The position numbers and the translations under genes are program-made. From CAVSUZ01 sp963791885 (GTDB lineage: Bacteria > Pseudomonadota > Alphaproteobacteria > Acetobacterales > Acetobacteraceae): 64,000 bases of DNA. This document shows, piece by piece, positions 26,670 through 35,574 of this stretch; position 1 is the first letter of the stretch; the number at the start of each line of letters is the position of its first letter. The DNA is taken from assembly GCA_963791885.1 (NCBI GenBank), contig CAWBUL010000006.1, positions 2,232,001 to 2,296,000 on the forward strand, read 5' to 3'. Below the pieces are notes generated by a model. The model had not been told where the DNA came from, made no database searches, and saw only the letters and a program-made list of their open reading frames with translations.

Positions 26670-28013
26670 TTACCGGCCCTGTAGCAATGCAAGGAGCGGC
26701 TCGACCGTGTCGAGGCGGTCAATATTCCATGCGGTAGCAATGACGGCTTCGATGTCGCCGGAGAACTCGCCGTGACCTGACAGGTCCCGAACTTTGTCTT
26801 CGATCGCCTTATCCGGCAGCGGCTGAGCAATGGAACCGACCGCTTGCAAAATGCGCGTCTCCAGTGTCCTGCCGTCCTTGGTCTTCACGGCGACTGCAGC
26901 GGCGCCAGCCGGAAGTGTGTCATCCAGCCGGGTGCTGGTGCGCTTCCGTAGGCTAACAATTGCAGGGTCATTTACGGCTGCATCGGAAAACGCGTCGAGA
27001 TCAGCCCTGCCAAAGTGCAGGGCGACAGCTGCGCAGTGCTGCGTGCTGACCCTCGCATCGCCGGCGCTGTTCACGGGCCGGTTGCCGCGGTCCCGCAGGA
27101 GTTGATTCCCGGGCACGATGACGGCCGCAATATCCGCGTCGGTCAATGCATATTGATTTCGTAGTTCTACACAGGCGTCAATCACTGAATGAAACACGAT
27201 ACCGCACGGGTAAGGTTTGTAGGTGTTCTGGAGCAACTCCCATCGCTCGCCCAAACCGCCGACGATCTCTGTTATGGCTGGCTCGTCGCCCATGGCCCGC
27301 GCCCATCCCAGCAGTCCTTCGATCGCGGCCGGTGCTGACGTGTATCCCTGCTCAGCAAGCAGCGAGGCAAACAGGCCATTTCGCGCCGCGTTTCCGATAC
27401 TCAGATTCTTTGCTTGTGTGGGCAGGTTTTCGACCAGCCCTGCCGACTGGCTGGCCGCCAACCCAAGCGCATGCATTGTCTGCACAGCATCCAGCCCGAG
27501 GAGCTTTGCGCCGGCAGCCGCCGCGCTAAAGATGCCGCAGGTCGAGGTGATATGCCATCCGCGGGCGTAATGCCCTGGGGAGACGGCGTTGCCGAGCCGG
27601 CATTCTATCTCTGCACCAAGAATGAAAGCGCCCAGCAAATCGCGACCGCTCAGCCCCCGCTGCTCCGCCAGCGCCAAGGCGACAGGTGCCACAGGTGCGC
27701 TGGGATGGATGACGGTTCGAAGATGCGTATCGTCATAGTCCAAGAGATTGGCGGCAATCGCATTGACGAAAGACGCCCCGAGAATGTCGAGCAGCCTGCC
27801 TCGGCCTATCACCGTGGTGCGGTCCTGACCCGACAGGGGACTCAATGTACAAAGCGCCATTTCCACGGCTAACTCATGTGCTGCACCAAGCGTGCATCCG
27901 AGGAAATTCAGGAACGATCGCTTGCCCTCCTGCCGGACCGCATCCGGCACTCCAGCCCAGGACGTGTCCGTGACGAAACGAGCGAGCCGCTCGCCGACGA
28001 ACTCAGGCGCCAT
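26670..28013 (-). CDS. MmgE/PrpD family protein
   Basis: A complete 447-residue enzyme of the 2-methylcitrate dehydratase / cis-aconitate decarboxylase / iminodisuccinate epimerase family. Landmarks are LLDYDDTH with HPSAPVAP (residues 90-110), where the conserved acids and histidine of the active site lie, and KPYPCGIVFHSVIDA near residue 268. The exact reaction differs among members and is not decidable. The gene lies between an SDR and a hydroxyisobutyrate-dehydrogenase-like gene on the same strand and overlaps the upstream neighbour by 11 bp, so these three form a catabolic operon. Confidence 0.88.
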   Translation of the reverse strand: MAPEFVGERLARFVTDTSWAGVPDAVRQEGKRSFLNFLGCTLGAAHELAVEMALCTLSPLSGQDRTTVIGRGRLLDILGASFVNAIAANLLDYDDTHLRTVIHPSAPVAPVALALAEQRGLSGRDLLGAFILGAEIECRLGNAVSPGHYARGWHITSTCGIFSAAAAGAKLLGLDAVQTMHALGLAASQSAGLVENLPTQAKNLSIGNAARNGLFASLLAEQGYTSAPAAIEGLLGWARAMGDEPAITEIVGGLGERWELLQNTYKPYPCGIVFHSVIDACVELRNQYALTDADIAAVIVPGNQLLRDRGNRPVNSAGDARVSTQHCAAVALHFGRADLDAFSDAAVNDPAIVSLRKRTSTRLDDTLPAGAAAVAVKTKDGRTLETRILQAVGSIAQPLPDKAIEDKVRDLSGHGEFSGDIEAVIATAWNIDRLDTVEPLLALLQGR

Positions 28014-28917
28014 CGCTGGAGCGTCCGTCCACCTCGACGCCAGCCCACCCTTCGACCAGTTTCACCATGGACGTGAAGTCCGATCCGGGACCGTATGCCG
28101 CACTGGTCATCGCCAGGAACTGCCGGACTGCGGCACCGACGACCATCGGCACATTCATCGCCTCCGCCTCATCCGTGCAGAGCCGGACATCCTTGTGCGA
28201 CAGACCCGTGGTGAAACCGAAATCGAATGTGCGCGGCAACACGGCACGCGGGAACTTGTCCTGTGTCGCACTGTTCCGGCCGCTGCTGACATTGATGACG
28301 TCGAGCATCACTTTGGGATCCAGTCCGGCCTTCACGCCCATGACCATCCCCTCTGACGTGATGGCCAGCGCTGCGGCCGCCAGCAGATTATTAACCAGTT
28401 TGAGCGTCTGCCCCAGTCCAGGCTTTTCGCCGACAAAGAAGCGTTTGCCGAAATGCGTAAGAAGCGGATCGAGCTGATCGAAAACGGGGCGCGGGCAGGA
28501 AACCATGAGGGCGAGCGTTCCCTTCTCCGCTCCGGTCACGCCGCCGCTCACCGGGCTGTCCACCAGCGTGATGCGGCCATCTTTCGCCAGCGCGGCTGCC
28601 AGCGCCGTCGCAACCCGCGGACCGGTCGTTGACAGATCGACGATGACGCATGCGCGCCCACCACTCGTCAGGCCATCTCTCCCAAGCACCACATCGCGGA
28701 CGACATCGGGCGAGGGCAGGCTGGCGAAAACGATATCGGCCGCGTTCGCGACCTCGGCCGCACTCTTGGCAGGCTTTGCACCGCGTTGCACGGCGATCGC
28801 CACCGCCTGGGGGTTCGTGTCGTAGACGTGCACGTTGTGCCCCGCCTCGAGCAGCCGCAACGTCATCGGTGCGCCCATCCGGCCAAGCCCGACAAAACCC
28901 AGATGTTGTTCAGTCAT
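28003..28917 (-). CDS. NAD(P)-dependent 3-hydroxyisobutyrate-dehydrogenase-family oxidoreductase
   Basis: A 304-residue beta-hydroxyacid dehydrogenase. GFVGLGRMGAPM (residues 7-18) is the dinucleotide-binding motif, VDSPVSGGVTGAEKGTL (about 118-134) the substrate-binding motif, and the lysine in GQTLKLVNNLL (about 167-177) the catalytic base. Members oxidise 3-hydroxyisobutyrate, tartronate semialdehyde or similar acids. It is the first gene of the SDR-PrpD set and overlaps PrpD by 11 bp. Substrate unknown; context suggests degradation of a branched or hydroxylated dicarboxylic acid. Confidence 0.9.
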   Translation of the reverse strand: MTEQHLGFVGLGRMGAPMTLRLLEAGHNVHVYDTNPQAVAIAVQRGAKPAKSAAEVANAADIVFASLPSPDVVRDVVLGRDGLTSGGRACVIVDLSTTGPRVATALAAALAKDGRITLVDSPVSGGVTGAEKGTLALMVSCPRPVFDQLDPLLTHFGKRFFVGEKPGLGQTLKLVNNLLAAAALAITSEGMVMGVKAGLDPKVMLDVINVSSGRNSATQDKFPRAVLPRTFDFGFTTGLSHKDVRLCTDEAEAMNVPMVVGAAVRQFLAMTSAAYGPGSDFTSMVKLVEGWAGVEVDGRSSDGA

Positions 28918-29025
28918 TGCGCGTCTCCTCGTCCGGCCGAAGCAGGCCCAACTTCAGCCAGTCGGCGCAACGCCGGCACCCGGTCGAGGATTACGAGTTA
29001 TGCCCTGTTCCAGGAGGGGGCGTTA

Positions 29026-29658
29026 CTATGCCGCGGGTGCCAGGCGTTTCACAAAAGCCGAGAACTTGTGCCGCCTGAGCTCACTCCGCGCCTTGGCGTC
29101 GGTCGTCATGTAGTTCAGTTGCATGCTGTAACGCTGGCCCGTGAACGTGTGGTGACCGTGCCAGGTGGCCGGCCCGTTGGGAAACACCAGCAACGTGCCG
29201 TTCACCGGCGGCACCTCCGCTGCATAGTCTTCCAGGTTGTCTGGCCCGCGCAGCAGCCGCAGGCACCCCTCGTGCCCACTGAACGCACCGTTCTCTTGAT
29301 TGAGATACAGCAGCACCGTGACCCGCTTGGCCCTCGAATCGACGTGGATCTTGCCATCCCGCTCGTTCGTCCAGCCGCGAATCGTCAGCATGGTCGGCGC
29401 ATCCTCCAGGTCCAGCCCAAAGCGCTCGCCGATGATCGCCTTCAGCTCCGGCCCTTCCAGCTGCCGGACCAGGTCTTGTGCCGCTGGCCCCAGCGTCACC
29501 GCGCTTGGCGGCACGGACCCGCGCTTGCCCAGCGCCGGCAGATCCGCCAGCACCCGGGTCAGCGAATCCGGCGGCACGAAATCTGGCACGATCGTGTGGG
29601 GAAATGGGTCAGTCCCGATAGGCGCGCGCCGCAACGCCTCATAGTCAAGCTCGATCAT
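29026..29658 (-). CDS. 2-oxoglutarate/Fe(II)-dependent oxygenase
   Basis: A 210-residue jelly-roll oxygenase. KIHVDSRAKRVTVLLYLN carries the HxD iron ligands and the start of the core strands, WHGHHTFTGQ holds the distal His, and the arginine just after it (QRYSMQLNYM) would bind 2-oxoglutarate. The size fits the small prolyl-hydroxylase-like subfamily often annotated as 2OG-Fe(II) oxygenases of unknown substrate. It diverges from zapE; 108 bp separate it from the dehydrogenase operon on its other side, with no terminator visible. Confidence 0.85.
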   Translation of the reverse strand: MIELDYEALRRAPIGTDPFPHTIVPDFVPPDSLTRVLADLPALGKRGSVPPSAVTLGPAAQDLVRQLEGPELKAIIGERFGLDLEDAPTMLTIRGWTNERDGKIHVDSRAKRVTVLLYLNQENGAFSGHEGCLRLLRGPDNLEDYAAEVPPVNGTLLVFPNGPATWHGHHTFTGQRYSMQLNYMTTDAKARSELRRHKFSAFVKRLAPAA

Positions 29659-29726
29659 GCCGCTCGTCTAGCATGAACCTTCCGTGTTGAACCATGCGGG
29701 CGGCCGGGCTACGTCCCGGCGCCAAC

Positions 29727-30881
29727 ATGGATGCCCTGCCCGATCAACCCCGCGGGCCGCTGCCGGCCTACCGGGCCAAGGTCGCGGCCGGTGAACTCGC
29801 GCCCGACCCTTCCCAGGCCCTCGCCGCCGAGCGCCTGCAGGATTTGTGGATCAAGCTCCGCGGCTACGATCCGCCACCACGCCCCGTAAACGGCAACGGC
29901 TTCCTCTCACGCCTGATCCGTCGCCGGCCAACCGATGAAGCGCCGGAGGGCGCACCCAACGGCCTGTATCTCGTCGGAGAGGTCGGGCGCGGAAAATCCA
30001 TGCTGATGGACCTGTTCTTTGCGACCGCGCAGGTCCGGCGCAAACGCCGCGTCCACTTCTATCGCTTCATGCAGGACGTGCACGCGCGCTTTCACGCGTT
30101 CAAGCAAGTGCATCCCGACATCGACGACCCTATCCCGCCGCTCGCCGACACGATTGCCGCTGAATCCACTCTGCTTTGTTTCGACGAGTTCCAGGTCAAC
30201 GACATTGCCGATGCAATGATTCTTGGAAGGCTGTTTCAGGCCCTGTTCGAACGCGGCGTGATCGTCATCGCCACCTCCAACACGCGTCCGGATGACCTGT
30301 TTCGTGGGCGGCCTGGACGCGACGCTTTCCTTCCATTTATCGCGCTGCTCAAGCGCCATCTGGACGTGCTTGAGATGGACCAAGGCCGGGACTACCGCCG
30401 CGCCCGGCTGCGCGGCCTGCGCATCTGGCATGTGCCGGCGGATGACGCAGCCCGGCGCGCCCTCGATCACGCCCTCGGCGAACTGAGCGGCCACGTGCGT
30501 CCCGCGCGGCGTACGCTAACGGTGACCGGCCATCCGTTCGCTATACCTGTTGCAGCGGACGGCGTGGCACGCTTCTCGTTCGACGAATTGTGTGGCGCTG
30601 CTCTGGGCCCCGGCGACTATCTGGCCCTCGCGACGCACTTCCACACCCTCATCATCGACGACATCCCGCGCCTGTCAGCCGACGATGACGACAAGGCTCG
30701 CCGATTCATCACACTGATCGACACACTCTACGATCACCGCGTGAAGTTGCTCGCCTCCGCCGCGACGCCACCGGATGCGCTTTATACCGATGGACGAAAT
30801 GCCGCGATGTTCGCCCGCACAGCGTCACGCCTCGCCGAGATGCAAAGCGAGGAATGGCTCGCTCTGCCTCACCTAACCTGA
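29727..30881 (+). CDS. zapE: ZapE / AFG1-like cell-division ATPase
   Basis: A complete 384-residue AAA-type ATPase. The P-loop GEVGRGKS is at residues 84-91, Walker B is STLLCFDEFQVNDI near 145-158, and the sensor region IVIATSNTRP follows. ZapE proteins act at the Z-ring and relate to yeast Afg1. A start 11 codons upstream (29694) is also open; the ATG at 29727 gives the usual N-terminus. In relatives it directly precedes mdh, but here it is separated from mdh by three unrelated genes. Its last 9 bp overlap the end of the convergent amidohydrolase gene. Confidence 0.9.
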   Translation: MDALPDQPRGPLPAYRAKVAAGELAPDPSQALAAERLQDLWIKLRGYDPPPRPVNGNGFLSRLIRRRPTDEAPEGAPNGLYLVGEVGRGKSMLMDLFFATAQVRRKRRVHFYRFMQDVHARFHAFKQVHPDIDDPIPPLADTIAAESTLLCFDEFQVNDIADAMILGRLFQALFERGVIVIATSNTRPDDLFRGRPGRDAFLPFIALLKRHLDVLEMDQGRDYRRARLRGLRIWHVPADDAARRALDHALGELSGHVRPARRTLTVTGHPFAIPVAADGVARFSFDELCGAALGPGDYLALATHFHTLIIDDIPRLSADDDDKARRFITLIDTLYDHRVKLLASAATPPDALYTDGRNAAMFARTASRLAEMQSEEWLALPHLT

Positions 30882-31874
30882 GGGGTTCAGTTTCAGCAGC
30901 CGATCAGCATTTTCATGGGCGATCTTCGCGCGGTCCTGGGGCGAGACGGGTATTTCGTCCAGGAACTTGCGGGCCACCGCGTTGGCGGCGAACGGGTAGT
31001 CCACCGAGAACATGATCCGATCTGCGCCGAAGGTGGTCAGCGCGGCCAGCAACGGAGGCACGGTGAAGAACCCGCTATTGGTAATCCACACCTGATCCAG
31101 CACCATCTGCGTCAGGGATCGCCGGTATAGCTTCGCCATCTCGGCCCCCGCCACCTGCTCGGTCCGTGCCAGCATGAACGGCAGAGCCTCGCCCATATGC
31201 CCGATGATCAGCTTCAGCTTTGGATGGCGTTCCAGTGTGCCATTCAGCGCAAGTCGAAGGATGTGCAGGCCCGTTTCGATATGCCAGCCCCAGCCCGCGA
31301 TCGACAGCATGAAGCCGAGCGGCCCGGGCAAGCCATCATAATACGCCTTCCGTACCGGCTCCGGCGGGATGTTAGGATGCAAATAGATCGGCACGTCGAG
31401 CCGTTCGGCGCGGGACAGGATCGGATCGAACGCTGCGTCATCCAGAAATCGGCCATCGGTCAGCCCGTTGATGAGCGCACCGTGGAAGCCGAGCTGCGTG
31501 ACCGCCCGCTCCAGCTCATCAGCCGCCGCGTCCGGTGACAGCATCGGCAGGTGCGCGAATCCGCCTAACCGCCCTGGATGACCGTCCACGGCACGCTTCA
31601 GCGCGTCGTTGTAGTCTCGCGCCAGCGCTTCGCCTTCCTTGCCCGGAAGAAGATCGGCCCCCGGTCCGGACACGGACAGAACCTGTACAGTGATCCCGGC
31701 CGCATCCATGTCCGCGATGCGCGCCGGACCAAGATCCTGAAGCTCCTTCTGCTTCAGCGCTTGGCTCCAGACCACGCCGGGGGGAGGAAAACCGCGCCTT
31801 GTGATCACATCGCGGTCGATCCTCCCCACGAGTTCCGGGAGGGCGAAGTGTTCCTAAAGTGCGACGACACGCAT
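30873..31874 (-). pseudogene. Amidohydrolase (ACMSD-like, amidohydrolase 2 family) with an in-frame TAG at codon 7
   Basis: The protein would have 333 residues: a TIM barrel with VPIYLHPNIPPEP, KLIIGHMGEALPFML and a FSVDYPF segment, which carry metal and active-site His and Asp residues of the family. From the ATG at 31874 (preceded by GAGGGGG) the reading is MRVVAL-stop-EHFALPELVGRID. Relatives have a glutamate at the stop, in the first strand whose E-x-H residues bind metal. A GTG restart at 31829 would give 318 residues without that strand. Everything downstream is intact, so the stop is either very recent, a sequence error, or read through. Confidence 0.82.
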
Positions 31875-31904
31875 CAGTGAATTTCCCCCTCGGTGACGCT
31901 GCGA

Positions 31905-31991
31905 GACAAGCTCCGGTTCCAGGTTGCCCAGCCCGCGCTGGCGCAAGAGATGCGGAGCCAGGAGTGGCTTGCCCTGCGGCACCTGACATAA
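31905..31991 (+). pseudogene. Duplicate fragment of the zapE 3' end
   Basis: Reading to the TAA at 31989-31991, the last residues are ALAQEMRSQEWLALRHLT. ZapE ends SRLAEMQSEEWLALPHLT. The match covers about 17 residues, enough to suggest a relic of a second zapE-like 3' end directly in front of the PEP-mutase-like gene. The stop overlaps the next start (TAATG). The DNA has diverged, so the event is old. Confidence 0.5.
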
Positions 31992-32860
31992 TGACCCGCA
32001 TGGCCGCTCCTGATGCACTCCGTTCCAAACTGAACGTTGCCCGCCCCGCCGTGGCCATGTCGGCACACAATCCGCTCGCGGCAAAGCTCGCCGCCATGGC
32101 CGGGTTCGATGTGATCTGGGGCAGCGGGTTCGAACTCTCCGCCTCCTATGCCGTCCCTGACGCCAGCATTCTTTCCGCTGACACGCATCTTGAGATGATG
32201 CGGGCCATGGCCGAGACGCAGGATGCGCCGGTGCTGGCCGATATCGACACCGGCTTCGGCAACGCCGTCACCGTTGCCTACATGGTGCCGCGCTACGTTT
32301 CTGCCGGGGTCGGCGGTGTCGTGATGGAGGATAAGACCTTCCCCAAGGACAGCAGCCTGCGACAAGACGGCCGGCAGGAACTCGTCCGGATCGAGGAATT
32401 CCAGGGGAAGATCGAAGCCGCTCGAACCGCAGGATGCGTCGTCATCGCACGCACCGAGGCGCTGATCGCCGGCCTGGGCCAGCCCGAAGCCCTTCGTCGT
32501 GGCGCCGCGTATGCCGAAGCTGGAGCGGATGCCATTTTGATCCACAGCAAACAGACCACCCCGGATGAAATCATCGCGTTCTGCCGTGCATGGCCGGGCA
32601 CGGTGCCACTGGTTCTGGTGCCGACCAGCTATCCGCAGCTCTCCTTCGCCGACATAGGCGCCCTGGGAAAAGTCGGGCTCATCATCTGCGGCAATCATGC
32701 CATCCGCGCCGCGGTCGCGGCCATGCAGGATACGTTTCGCCGCATCCTGGCCGAAGGTGGCATCCGCGGGGTGGAGAGCAGCATTACGCCGGTCGCGGAG
32801 ATCTTCGCGCTCCAGGGCGACGCGGCCATGCGCGATCTGGAGAAGCGCTTCCTGCGCTGA
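31991..32860 (+). CDS. Isocitrate lyase / PEP mutase family enzyme
   Basis: A 289-residue alpha/beta barrel of the ICL/PEP mutase superfamily. Metal-binding aspartates sit in ADIDTGFGN (residues 83-91). The active-site loop is EDKTFPKDSS (113-122), close to the EDKxxxxxNS signature of phosphoenolpyruvate mutase but with serine where the signature has asparagine. LIICGNHAIRA near residue 237 is also mutase-like. Candidate activities are PEP mutase, phosphonopyruvate hydrolase or an oxaloacetate/2-methylisocitrate-type lyase. The start is the ATG at 31991; longer frames lack similarity. The next gene is a solute-binding protein 60 bp downstream. No other phosphonate gene is present. Confidence 0.82.
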   Translation: MTRMAAPDALRSKLNVARPAVAMSAHNPLAAKLAAMAGFDVIWGSGFELSASYAVPDASILSADTHLEMMRAMAETQDAPVLADIDTGFGNAVTVAYMVPRYVSAGVGGVVMEDKTFPKDSSLRQDGRQELVRIEEFQGKIEAARTAGCVVIARTEALIAGLGQPEALRRGAAYAEAGADAILIHSKQTTPDEIIAFCRAWPGTVPLVLVPTSYPQLSFADIGALGKVGLIICGNHAIRAAVAAMQDTFRRILAEGGIRGVESSITPVAEIFALQGDAAMRDLEKRFLR

Positions 32861-32920
32861 TCCATCCCAGGTTCCGCAAGATCGGGCGCTGTGCGAAAAC
32901 CGGATAGCGGAGGAGACGAA

Positions 32921-34498
32921 ATGATCAGACGGCGCATGTTCCTCGCCGGCAGTGCTGCGTTGGCGATGCCGGCCATCAGTCGTGGCGCAGAACGGTCGGT
33001 CTTGCGGTTCATCCCGCAATCCGATGTGACTGTGATCGATCCCGTCCTCACCACCGCTTACGTCACCCGTAACCATGCGGCCCTGGTATTCGATACGCTG
33101 TTCGGGATGAACGGCACGTACGACTATGAGCCGCAGATGCTGGCGGGTAGCACCACCGACAATGACGGACGCCTGTGGAACCTGACGCTGCGGGATGGAC
33201 TGCGGTTCCATGACAACCAGCCGGTGCTGGCGCGGGACTGCGTCGCCAGCATCCGCCGTTGGGCCGCGCGCGACGCAGTGGGCGCGAAGCTGATGACCGC
33301 CACCGACGACTTGTCGGCGCCCGACGACCGCACCATCCGCTTCCGGTTGAACAAACCGTTTCCGCTGCTGCCCTTTGCGCTCGGCAAGACCGCAACGCCC
33401 ATGTGCGCGATGATGCCGGAGCGCCTGGCGCAGACCGACCCGTTCAAGCCGGTGCCTGAACTCATCGGCAGCGGCCCATTCCGCTGGGTGGCGCAAGAAC
33501 GCGTCGCCGGATCGCGCGCCGTTTACGAGCGTTTCACCGGATATAATCCGCGGGAGGGCGGCACGCCCGAATGGACGGCCGGACCCAAGGTCGTGAATTT
33601 CGACCGGATCGAATGGATGGTGATCCCCGATGACGCAACCGCTGCCGCTGCGCTGCAATCCAACGAAGCGGATTGGTGGGAAATCCCGAACTCCGACCTG
33701 GTCCCGGCGCTGAGTCAGGCAGGGCACATCAGGGCAGAAGTGAAGGACCCTACCGGCGTGATTGGGTTTATGCGGATGAACTGCCTTCAGCCGCCATTCT
33801 CCGATGTGGCCATCCGGCGTGCCCTGCTCGGCGCTGTCAACCAGAAGGACTACATGGCGGCGATCGCCGGCGACGACCCGAAGATGTGGCGTGCGGATGT
33901 GGGCGTGTTCTGCCCCGGCACCGCCTTCGCCAGCGATGTGGGGATGGAGGTGCTGACCGGGCCACGCGATCTGGGGAAGGTTCGTGCGGCGATCAAGGCG
34001 GCCGGCTACGACGGTGCGAAGACAGTTCTGCTGGTTGCTACGGATACGAACTACCGCCGGGCGATGGGTGAAGTGGGCGCCGACATGCTGAAGAAGTCCG
34101 GCCTCAATGTGCAGGAGGTCGATACCGACTGGGGCACCCTGGTGCACCGGCGTGACAACCCAGGACCCGTGGACCAGGGCGGTTGGAGCGCAATCTTCAC
34201 CACCTTATCGGGTCTCGACCTGTCAAACCCGTCCGGGCAGGCCTTCCAGGCGAATGGCCGCAAGGCCTGGTTCGGCTGGCCCTCCAGTCCGAAGCTGGAG
34301 GAGTTGCGCGCGGCCTGGTACGACGCACCGGACCTTGCCACGCAGAAGCGGATCTGCGTGGCGATTCAACAGCAATGGTGGATCGACGCGCCGCAGTTGC
34401 CGATCGGGCAGTGGTTTCAGCCGACAGCCTGGCGTGACAGCCTGGACGGCATCGTAAATGGATTCCCGGTCTTCTGGGGCGTTCGCCGAAGCGCCTGA
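32921..34498 (+). CDS. ABC-transporter solute-binding protein, family 5 (peptide/opine type)
   Basis: A 525-residue exported binding protein. The N-terminus MIRRRMFLAGSAALAMPAIS has a twin-arginine-like RRMFL and a hydrophobic core, so Tat export is likely. The body shows family-5 landmarks: LRDGLRFHDNQPVLARDCVA, ELIGSGPFRW and FMRMNCLQPPFSDVAIRRAL. AGGAG lies 7 bases before ATG 32921. No permease or ATPase gene is adjacent, so it must pair with a transporter elsewhere. It follows the PEP-mutase-like gene on the same strand. Ligand unknown. Confidence 0.9.
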   Translation: MIRRRMFLAGSAALAMPAISRGAERSVLRFIPQSDVTVIDPVLTTAYVTRNHAALVFDTLFGMNGTYDYEPQMLAGSTTDNDGRLWNLTLRDGLRFHDNQPVLARDCVASIRRWAARDAVGAKLMTATDDLSAPDDRTIRFRLNKPFPLLPFALGKTATPMCAMMPERLAQTDPFKPVPELIGSGPFRWVAQERVAGSRAVYERFTGYNPREGGTPEWTAGPKVVNFDRIEWMVIPDDATAAAALQSNEADWWEIPNSDLVPALSQAGHIRAEVKDPTGVIGFMRMNCLQPPFSDVAIRRALLGAVNQKDYMAAIAGDDPKMWRADVGVFCPGTAFASDVGMEVLTGPRDLGKVRAAIKAAGYDGAKTVLLVATDTNYRRAMGEVGADMLKKSGLNVQEVDTDWGTLVHRRDNPGPVDQGGWSAIFTTLSGLDLSNPSGQAFQANGRKAWFGWPSSPKLEELRAAWYDAPDLATQKRICVAIQQQWWIDAPQLPIGQWFQPTAWRDSLDGIVNGFPVFWGVRRSA

Positions 34499-34616
34499 CG
34501 CTCGGGCCGCCTCCGCCTTGCCGCATGGCGTGCAATTGGGATAGCAACCCGCACCCGCCTATCTTCGGCGGCGCAGCACAAAGTCACGCTTCTGTCATCC
34601 CGAAAAAGAGGTCCTC

Positions 34617-35570
34617 ATGGCCCGCAACAAGATCGCCCTGATTGGCGCCGGCAACATCGGCGGCACGCTGGCTCATTTGATTGGATTGAAGGACCTGGGG
34701 GACGTGGCGCTGTTCGACGTGTTCGGCGGCGTCGCCGCAGGCAAGGCGTTAGACATCATGCAGTCGGGCCCCGTGGAGGGCTTCGACGCGATGATGACCG
34801 GCGGCTCCGATTATTCCGCGATCAAGGACGCAGACGTTGTCATCGTCACCGCCGGCTTCGCTCGCACGCCCGGCATGTCGCGTGACGACTTGATCGGCAA
34901 GAATGCCGGTGTCATCGCGCAGGTGGCCGAAGGCATCCGCAACAACTGCCCCGATGCATTCGTCATCGTCATCACCAATCCGCTCGACGCAATGGTGTGG
35001 GTGATGAAAGAGAAATCCGGCCTCCCCGCCAACCGCGTCGTCGGTATGGCTGGCGTGCTCGACGGTGCCCGCTTCCGTCTTTTCCTGGCGCAGGAATTCG
35101 GCGTCTCTGTCGAAGACGTCACCGCCTTCGTGCTCGGCGGGCACGGCGATTCCATGGTGCCGCTCATCCGCTATTCCACCATCGCCGGCATTCCCGTCCC
35201 CGACCTGCTCAAGATGGGCTGGAGCAGTCAGGCTAAAATCGACGCCATCGTTGACCGCACGCGCAACGGTGGCGGTGAGATCGTAAAACTGCTGGAGCGC
35301 GGCAGTGCCTTTTACGCACCTGCCAGTTCCGCCATCGCCATGGCGGAGAGTTATCTTAAGGACAAAAAGCGCGTACTGCCCTGCGCGACGTGGCTCACCG
35401 GCCAATACGGCATCAAGGATCTCTATGTCGGCGTGCCGGTGGTGATCGGCGCGGGCGGTGTGGAGAAAGTGGTCGAGATCGAGCTGAACGCGCAGGAGAA
35501 GGCGGCGTTCAATGCTTCCTGCGACACGGTGAAGGAGCTGATCGCGGCCTCCAAGAAGCTCCTGGGCTGA
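34617..35570 (+). CDS. mdh: Malate dehydrogenase
   Basis: A complete 317-residue LDH-like malate dehydrogenase, oxidising malate to oxaloacetate with NAD. GAGNIGG (residues 10-16) binds NAD, the ARTPGMSRDDL loop carries the substrate-binding arginines, and GGHGDSMVPL holds the catalytic histidine. AGAGG lies before the ATG. The 118-bp gap upstream, after an unrelated solute-binding gene, presumably holds the promoter of the whole TCA operon. sucC follows after 4 bp. Confidence 0.97.
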   Translation: MARNKIALIGAGNIGGTLAHLIGLKDLGDVALFDVFGGVAAGKALDIMQSGPVEGFDAMMTGGSDYSAIKDADVVIVTAGFARTPGMSRDDLIGKNAGVIAQVAEGIRNNCPDAFVIVITNPLDAMVWVMKEKSGLPANRVVGMAGVLDGARFRLFLAQEFGVSVEDVTAFVLGGHGDSMVPLIRYSTIAGIPVPDLLKMGWSSQAKIDAIVDRTRNGGGEIVKLLERGSAFYAPASSAIAMAESYLKDKKRVLPCATWLTGQYGIKDLYVGVPVVIGAGGVEKVVEIELNAQEKAAFNASCDTVKELIAASKKLLG

Positions 35571-35574
35571 CGCC

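Noticed and set aside
31874..34147. A 757-codon antisense frame opposite the PEP-mutase-like and binding-protein genes
   Set aside because: It is the mirror of strongly coding plus-strand genes in GC-rich DNA and has no protein-like composition.
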